A stretch of 64,000 bases of DNA, taken from NCBI RefSeq assembly GCF_000001735.4, contig NC_003074.8, forward strand, positions 14,012,101 to 14,076,100. Reading direction: 5' to 3'. The notes under the pieces are model-generated. The model was given only the letters and a program-made list of their open reading frames with translations, was not told the origin of the DNA and ran no database searches. The DNA comes from Arabidopsis thaliana. Lineage: Eukaryota > Streptophyta > Magnoliopsida > Brassicales > Brassicaceae. Each line of letters starts with the position of its first letter. Position 1 is the first letter of the stretch. Made by a program: the position numbers and the translations under genes. This document shows positions 57,689 through 64,000 of the stretch, piece by piece.

Positions 57689-58700
57689 TTTGATTTTTCT
57701 TTTCCCTTTCTTTCTTTTCTTTTATTTTTGATTTACTTTTCCCACCTTCTTTGGATTTGAATGCCACTGGGGACAATGTCGTTTAAGTCTGGGGGAGGTT
57801 CTTACTAACATTGCCTTTATTTTTTATTCTTATAATTTTTCGTTTTTGAGTTTATTGAGTCATTTTTTTTTTTTTTTAAAAAAAAAAGAGGTTTTGATTA
57901 GTTTAGTTAGGAATCATGATCTATATTTCTCTTGTTTATTGCCTGATTGATGAGTGTTGCAGGTTCGAGTCAATCCGACTATTGGAAAATTTAGATGGCA
58001 AACCAACAGACTTGAGGATATCCTAGTTTCCAACTCAACCACTAAGGCTGGAGCTAATCTCACTGCTCTTCCTTTTACCTTTTCAAACGGTTAGTATTGA
58101 TAGATCTTGACTCCTTGTTCACCTGATATTGAGACCAATGTGATAAAAAGAATATGTTCTTCGCCCCTTATAAAAAAAAAATATAATGAGAGATTGAGAC
58201 GATTTTTAGATAGTGTATAAGGGTAGGAATGTTTTCTATGACCCCATTATTATACATTATTTGGGATGATCAATTACAAAGGTTGGCAAAATGCCGAGGG
58301 GGTCGATCTAGTATGCGAGTTCCCCTTTGTTTTACTCTCTAAAAAAAATAAGTCTAGGGGAGAGAAAGGACACAAAGAAAAACATACATATAAAGAATGG
58401 TCGATTTATCACGGTATAATATAGGAATGAGTCTAGAAAGATCTTGAATATTAGCTTGTTTGATGAGACCCAGCGATGAAAGCCTGGTGGATATAGTTGT
58501 GGAACTTAGGTATGGAATCTAGAATGTTGTGTAAGCTTGCAGAGAAGTACATGTTGGTTAGGATTTGATTAGACTTGCTAGGCATATGGATTTGGTTAGA
58601 TTTATCTTGGCAATAAACTAGAGAATGTTGGGAGTTCATGTGTTTTCAAACCTCTTTCACGGGTTCGGCTTTTGTGTTTTGCTTGAGGGCAAGCAAAGGT
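57689..58700 (+). other. 3' non-coding part of the family-A element
   Basis: Contains gccactggggacaatgtcg and gtctgggggagg, phrases found in Athila-branch elements, and long T and A runs (about 57866-57888). No gene was seen. Confidence 0.6.
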
Positions 58701-58714
58701 AAGTGTGGGGGAGT
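58701..58714 (+). other. Polypurine tract of the family-A element
   Basis: aagtgtgggggagt lies immediately upstream of the 3' LTR, preceded by the landmark ttgcttgagggcaagcaaag that is also seen inverted at 62690-62712. Confidence 0.8.
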
Positions 58715-59903
58715 TGATATAACTCTATTTTTACCGATTTTAGCTATGATTTAGATATAAGTTTTAGAGTCTAATTGTTATTTCTAGAGTCTTTTCTAGT
58801 CCTTTTTAGGTCTTTACATGTTTGGGATGCATTTGGAGATTATGGAGCATTCTGGAGATCAAAAGACAACTTAAGCTGTTGTAGAAATCCGGAGACGAAA
58901 ATGCACGTAGGTGTCAAATGACACCACCCCTGGTGTCGAGCGACACCAATTCCTGACGGCAATTTCGAGACGCAACTTATTGATGTTTTGAAGATTTCCA
59001 AATTCGGCCCAGAACTTTCTCTTATGTTTAATGAAGGCCCATCACGTGTTTTAGACATATAATTAGGTTTTTAGGGTCATTGTTTAGACCTAAGCTTTGG
59101 GGGCGATTCCCTTTATCTCTTTTGTACTTTAGGAGCAAAACCTTGTGGAAACTCCATTTGGATCTTTCTTACTCTATTTTCTTCTTGTTTTATTCATTGA
59201 TTTCTATTCTAATCTTGTTGTTTGCTTCATTCATCATGCTTGAGTAGTTTTCTTGTCAGGTTTAGGGTTTCTCATTAGAGTTATAGATGATTTTGTAGAT
59301 TGCCCCCTTGCAAGGTTATCTGTAGGAATTCTTGATTGTTCTTAATGCTAGTTCTAGAGTAGCTAACTAGAACTTGATATTAGATAGTAAGTATGCCCAC
59401 CATAGGTACTTGCTATTTGATCCATCATAGATGAGCCTAGGCATTTAAGAAAGAACAGGTAGGCTCATAGAAGGGCTCTAGTTTAGATTCTAGGTGAATT
59501 AATCAAACTTGATAAGAATGCATGCTTTAGTATAGGATTTCTCGGCTTCTCCGGTTATCTTAGCTCTAAGTATAGAGAGTTTCGTGGAACGCCACCGGTT
59601 ACTCTAAAATCATAGTTTGAGTTCGAGAACGGTTTGATAACAACTTAGCTATTTCTATATCTACTATCATTTATCTCCTGAGAAACCCTAAGCCTGACGC
59701 TTTTAATATCTTGTTTCACAACGAACCAATCTTCTATTGCTTACTTTTGTTTCTCTTTATTTTATTTACTATTTTACTTAGCGTAATTCGATTTGCCATT
59801 AGTCTATTGCGTGATCCGAGAACTTTGTGAATTCGATCCCTAATTGCTGCAATTGACCTCTTTATTTGAGAGAGTGGTCTTAGGATTAATTTGACATATA
59901 TCA
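58715..59903 (+). mobile_element. 3' LTR of the family-A element
   Basis: 1189 bp from TGATATAACTC to ACATATATCA, paired with 55518-56711. It has the palindrome-like ggtgtcgagcgacacc at 58932-58947. Confidence 0.9.
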
Positions 59904-59959
59904 TGATGCTAAAGTGATGACAAATAGATGCTCAAAACATGTAAAATGCACACTTATCA

Positions 59960-61045
59960 GCAAGCATGGAGGTTACTCACTTAAAAGGATAGCTTGTTTT
60001 ACCAGATTTTCAAGAGCCGATACTTCTTAAATTCTGACTTTCTTAATGCACCATATGGAACTCGTCCTTCATACGCTAGGAGAAGCATTTTATATGTTCG
60101 AGAGTTGTTAATCCAGGGATTAAAGAGGGTCATTGGTAATGGGGAAAATACGTGTGTTTGGATTGATAAGTGGGTTTTTGATGGAAAATCTAGAAGGGCT
60201 ATGAATCTTCATTCTTTAATGGATATTTCTTTGAAGGTTAAGAGTCTCATTGATCCACACATGAGAAATTGGTACTGGAGTCGAGTAAAGAAACTGTTTC
60301 CACTTGAAGAGATTCAGATCATCTCACAACAACGACCTATGCCTTCAAAGGAAGATTCTTTTTGTTGGTCAGGAACAAAAAATGGGTTATATTCAGTTAA
60401 GTCTGGTTATGATTTGAGCAGTAGAAAAGCACATCGTAATTTGTTTACGGATGCTGAAACAAGTCCATCATTAAGTCCTTTGTTTGATTCAATTTGGAAA
60501 ATTCAAACAGCTCCAAAAATAAAGGTATTTATTTGGAAAGCGTTGAAAGGAGCTATTGTAGTTGAAGATAGACTAAGAACAAGAGGAATTAAAGTCCAAG
60601 ATGGATGTTTGATGTATGAGGAAAAGATTGAAACAGTCAATCATATTTTGTTTCAATGCCCCCTTGCTAGGCAAATGTGGGCCTTATCCAATGTTCCATT
60701 TCTAGTTTCAGGTTTTGGGAGATCAATTTTTGCAAATATTAGTCATTTGCTGCAACTGTCTAAGGTTAGAGCTATTCCTTAAGATCTAAGATTTGGCAAT
60801 TCTTGGATTATGTGGGTTCTATGGAAGAATAGAAATAAGCTTCTTTTTGAAGGAGAGGGTGCTTTGGCAAATAAAATTGTTGCTAAAGCTTTTGGTGATG
60901 GGAATCAATGGCTATTTGCCCAAAAAACATCAAACAAAATGGAAAGTTGATTAGAGAGCAAAATGCTAATTGGATTCCTCCTGTCTCTCGAGAATTGAAG
61001 TGTAATATTGGTTTTGCTTGGTCAAAAACGAAAAGATTGGCTGGT
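59960..61045 (+). pseudogene. LINE ORF2 second part: post-RT region and zf-RVT
   Basis: It resumes at KQAWRLLT, with a stop where one residue is expected, then one long frame (59994-60782): FYQIFKSRYFLNSDFLNAPY, GNGENTCVWIDKWVFDG, FCWSGTKNGLYSVKSGYDLS, then the zf-RVT block FDSIWKIQTAPKIKVFIWKA, GAIVVEDRLRTRG, VNHILFQCPLARQMWALSNV. In the finger the second Cys of the usual CxxC is Tyr, after CLM. After the stop at 60780 the reading continues as WIMWVLWKNRNKLLFEG, as in L1 tails. It is cut at 61045 by another family-B LTR, so the LINE 3' end and poly(A) lie beyond the window or are lost. Confidence 0.9.
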
Positions 61046-62676
61046 TGATAGTAGGATTTTAGTCAATTAATCCTAAAACACTATCATGTCGTTGTAGTAT
61101 TTTAGGATGTTAATCCAATCCGGTGTGATGCAAACAAATGAGATATGATCAGAAAGCTCTAAGTCAAGCCAAGCAGAAAGTTGGTTGGTTCTAACTGTCC
61201 TCGTATGCAATAACAGAAATGAAATGAAACTAAAAGCAGAAATGGCAATAGCAGGCAGGTGAATAACAAAGCAGAAATGATAACAGGCAATCAAATGGAT
61301 AAACGATTCCTAAGGATGGGGTAATCGAATAGTGTGGTCTCCTTAATCTATTCAGGTGGTTGACAAAACTTCACAGAAGCTATCCCTAGATAACAAGTTC
61401 AACAACATATTAATTCACTCCCGTGATAGAAATCCTCAAGCAAAGCTAGACACTGACCTAAATCCCTTTAGCGATCTCTAACTAAGCAGGCATTATCGAA
61501 TCAACATGTTAAAGCCAATACCCTCTCTACAGCCAATCCTTTGGGGTAGAGTCAGATATCTCTGGAAATTATAGGATCCAACGCCCATTAAACGCCTTAT
61601 GAGCGCTGGACGTCTGGACTCATACTCCACATTAGCCAGTGAAACAAGCAATAAGCGCAACTAATCCAGAAGGGATTCTAGTATTCTAAACTCAACCACC
61701 TAAAACGACCAAGTAAACCACAACTAATCTATCCCATCCTCAGAAATACAGTTCACTACTCAGACATAATCAAAGACAATAGCAAAGCAACGTTTGCAAA
61801 CATGATAACAGAAATGATGAAAGACTTAGACGAAAATTGAATATCAAATACTTGAAAGTGCAAAAATACAAAGTCGCAAGAGAAACATTGCGGCTATCAA
61901 AGTTGCGAAATGTAAAAGCGAGATAAATAACGGATGCCCTAGGGAAAACCCTAAGAGGCAGTTTATATAAGCGAGAAATGAAACAAATAAGGAAACTAAA
62001 TATATAGCGAATCTTCACGTCATGATCCTGCGACCGAATTTGTCATTGGCATCTAACGGGCTGAAATGAGTTTCCTTGTGATCGAGTGTGTCATTGATCA
62101 AACTGGGCTTCAGGGGCTCCGCCTTGCGATCGAGTGAGATGTAGTGAAGTCGAGATTGAATGGTCCAGCGACCCTGTGATCGAGTGTGATCGAGTGGATG
62201 TCATGAGATGGTGATCGAGTGGTTGCTTCGGCTTCTCTTCTCTTCTTCGTTCTCAGCTTGTCTGGTTGAGTGCAGAACGAGCAGATAGGCCTTCTGGTGA
62301 TCGAGTGGTGATCGAGTGGTTCTGATGGGGTGATTCCTCCGGCTTCGCGATTGAGTGAAATTGAGCTGCTAGCTTCTCCGGGGTTGCGATAGAGTGATTT
62401 GCCCTGGCAAGGCTCCGAGGCTGCGATAGAGTACTTTTGCTGAAGGCGTCATTGGGCATTATGACTTCCCGTTCTGTTTCTCCTCTGTTTGAACTCCAAA
62501 AGCATCCAAAGTACCTGAAAACAACTAAATATGCAATGCACATGCAATCCTAATGCAAAATCGTCCTAAGTATGTAAAACGCACTAAAACGACTCCTAAT
62601 GAGACGAAATGTGGATGAAACAATGATAAAGTGGTGAAGAATGATTGCCTAAATCATGCAAATTATAGACATATCA
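61046..62676 (-). mobile_element. 3' LTR of a family-B element, minus strand
   Basis: On the minus strand it starts TGATATGTCTAT (62676) directly after a polypurine tract and ends ATCCTACTATCA (61046), 1631 bp. Its order of landmarks matches the copies at 52526 and 10665. It is inserted in the LINE tail; the flank ctggt at 61041-61045 should recur beyond the other LTR outside the window. gatcgagtg motifs cluster at 62080-62440. No gene is present. Confidence 0.88.
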
Positions 62677-62690
62677 ACTCCCCCAAACTT
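62677..62690 (-). other. Polypurine tract of the family-B element
   Basis: The minus strand reads aagtttgggggagt immediately before the LTR TG. It shows that the LTR at lower coordinates is the 3' LTR and that the element body extends to the right. Confidence 0.85.
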
Positions 62691-64000
62691 AGTCTTTGCT
62701 TGCCCTCAAGCAAACAAGAAGACATAAGCGGAAGGAGATGTTTGAAGTTGGGGATTCAGAACCAAAGCATGAGATATGACAATTAAGATCAATGTACCAA
62801 CTAACAGTTCTAAAATGCGAGGTGATCGACTTCTACTTAAAAACTTTAGCCATGCTCTGTTATGATCCAAACCTACACTCAAATGCACAATGCGTCAAGA
62901 TCAACCAATCCCTTTAACATTCATTAAGTTCGAAAACATGAATCAAGATATGAATCGCTAGTGAACTCATTTGGCTAATGACAGGTTATGAGACAAAGAT
63001 GGTCCCTTTTAAGTGGTTCAGATTTTAATAGCAGGGGACTCTCAATGAAAAAGGACTAAGCTTTAGAAGAATGCTAAAGGTAAGTGCCAACCTATGCATA
63101 CAAGAATAGCACCACATCTACCCAATGACATAAACCGTGAATAACAAGTAGATGGTCCTATCTCTAAACCCAATGATGATCCTAAGTCTACCATTTTGCA
63201 CTAAAGGCATATTTTGATTTTTTTTCTTGGATCAATGTTTCCTTTTCTTTTCTTTGGCTCTTGTTCTTAAGGAGAAGCTTTTCTTAAACTCTATGAGTCT
63301 AGTCTAGTGAATTGAGTTTTTCTTAAACTATTATGGCTCTTATAATTTTTTTTCTGTTTTTGCTGCCATCTATTTTTTAGAGCAAGTCTTAACAATTCTA
63401 TGCTTCCCAAACATTTACTAGACCTCAATATGATTTTCAGCTTCCTTCTCCTAAGGACTCTAACCCATTATTTTTTATTTTTCTTTCGTTTTCTTTTCAC
63501 ACTCAATCTCAATCCCCAAATAAATTCCCACCTAGTCCTACCAAGTCCGAAAACGCGGATTGGAACTACATGAGATACTACTCTTGTCGGCTCAAACCTA
63601 ACACGTTCTACCAAGCTCAATCCTGAAAATAGGCTTCACATGCTCTCACAAAATAACATGGCTTGAAAGAAGGGTTGGTTAAGGGTGGGGGAACTACTCC
63701 AATAATAGAAGCAGCTACTTGGATTAACAAGAGTGGTGAATAAGTGAAAGAAAATCCAAATATGTATTCTATCCTTGAGTTCAAAAGCGATGCAAACATG
63801 ATAATTATAAGTCAGATTCAAGTTCAAATTGACAGGGAAAGGTGTCATTACATGCACTGAGTGGTTTCTATAGAACATGGTGCGGTTTTACTTCAAAGTC
63901 ATTCAAATGCCTCAGAGAACTAATAACTCATTTTAGTGAATCATCATGCTTACAAGGCTATTTCCTCATTATCCCCTATGCATATGCAACAATCCTATAT
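62691..64000 (-). mobile_element. 3' internal non-coding region of the family-B element, continuing past the window
   Basis: It follows the polypurine tract on the minus strand, starting with the shared ttgcttgagggcaagcaaag landmark. No coding frame with family resemblance occurs; small frames look random. The layout mirrors 57689-58700 of the family-A element. The pol and 5' LTR, if any, lie outside. Confidence 0.6.

Larger units (their letters stand above)
55518..59903 (+). mobile_element. Complete non-autonomous LTR retrotransposon (family A), 4.4 kb
   Basis: Two LTRs (55518-56711 and 58715-59903), a perfect 5-bp duplication tgatg on both sides (55513-55517 and 59904-59908), a tRNA-Asp-type primer site and a polypurine tract define the unit. 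The internal region is only about 2.0 kb, with a broken gag-like start and no protease, RT or integrase, so it must borrow enzymes. The LTRs differ at several percent by eye, most of it near the 5' ends, so it is not recent. Confidence 0.92.
52526..59959 (-). mobile_element. Solo LTR, family B, with two nested elements, inserted in LINE ORF2
   Basis: On the minus strand the LTR starts TGATAAGTGTGC at 59959 and ends AACCTATTATCA at 52526. A perfect 5-bp duplication gcaag flanks it (52521-52525 and 59960-59964), and removing it rejoins LINE codons LLAKQ with AWRLL. Subtracting the nested 52814-54081 and 55518-59903 inserts and their duplications leaves about 1.77 kb, close to the 1631-bp LTR at 61046. 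The 54240-54600 stretch matches both other family-B copies. No gene belongs to it. Confidence 0.9.

Noticed and set aside
1..64000. CRISPR array, bacterial operons, centromeric 180-bp satellite or telomere repeats
   Set aside because: None was seen; repeats present are LTRs and short local minisatellites.

Overview
The window is repeat-rich nuclear DNA from a plant, most likely a Brassicaceae species. The evidence is Athila-type gag, Tekay/Del and Tat Ty3/gypsy pieces, an L1-type LINE with DUF4283 and zf-RVT regions, a Helitron with an RPA70-like gene, CACTA and PIF/Harbinger transposases, and a MULE carrying a DUF1985 gene. I found no convincing host gene, tRNA, rRNA, CRISPR or bacterial-style operon. 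Nearly every reading frame is a broken transposable-element gene, as expected of pericentromeric or similar heterochromatin.

Layout. 1-1.8 kb: 3' end of a Ty3/gypsy integrase and its non-coding tail. 1.8-5.6 kb: Athila-like gag/protease remnant split by a 1.2 kb solo LTR. 5.6-6.9 kb: CACTA TNP2 fragment cut by a truncated LTR of the same family. 7.8-9.8 kb: PIF/Harbinger transposase. 9.96-10.7 kb: end of a DNA element with a tRNA-like module. 10.7-14.6 kb: truncated LTRs, a minus-strand gag and an 843-bp tandem duplication. 14.6-17.4 kb: several minisatellites around a polypurine tract/LTR boundary. 17.5-23.06 kb: Tekay/Del chromovirus with a solo LTR in its pol and a 3' LTR. 23.06-27.97 kb: Tat integrase, a degenerate antisense ORF, then an LTR, primer binding site and gag start. 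27.94-39.34 kb: minus-strand Helitron (helicase, Rep, RPA70-like gene, repeats, candidate 5' end), itself broken by an LTR-gag fragment. About 39.6-48.5 kb: VANDAL-like MULE with a DUF1985 (vanC-like) gene, a small GRF-like gene and an internally deleted transposase. 48.5-61.05 kb: LINE ORF1/ORF2, split at 52.5 kb by a solo LTR that carries a 1.27 kb long-inverted-repeat element and a 4.4 kb non-autonomous LTR element. 61.05-64 kb: 3' LTR and 3' internal part of another minus-strand LTR element that continues past the window.

The insertions can be ordered from target-site duplications and rejoined reading frames: LINE, then family-B LTR (TSD gcaag), then the inverted-repeat element (10-bp TSD ctcgactgca) and the family-A element (TSD tgatg). 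Two LTR families recur. Family A starts TGATATA, is about 1.19 kb and carries a GTGTCGATCGACAC palindrome. Family B starts TGATA, is about 1.63-1.77 kb and carries TCGAGTG motif arrays.

The most interesting unit is the VANDAL-like MULE. It keeps a possible anti-silencing-type DUF1985 gene next to a transposase that lost its core, and its non-coding DNA has clusters of GTACAR motifs. Second is the inverted-repeat element with a pol III B-box-like tRNA module in each arm, an architecture echoed by an otherwise different element at 9.96 kb. All calls rest on reading translations and repeats by eye; no database search was run.
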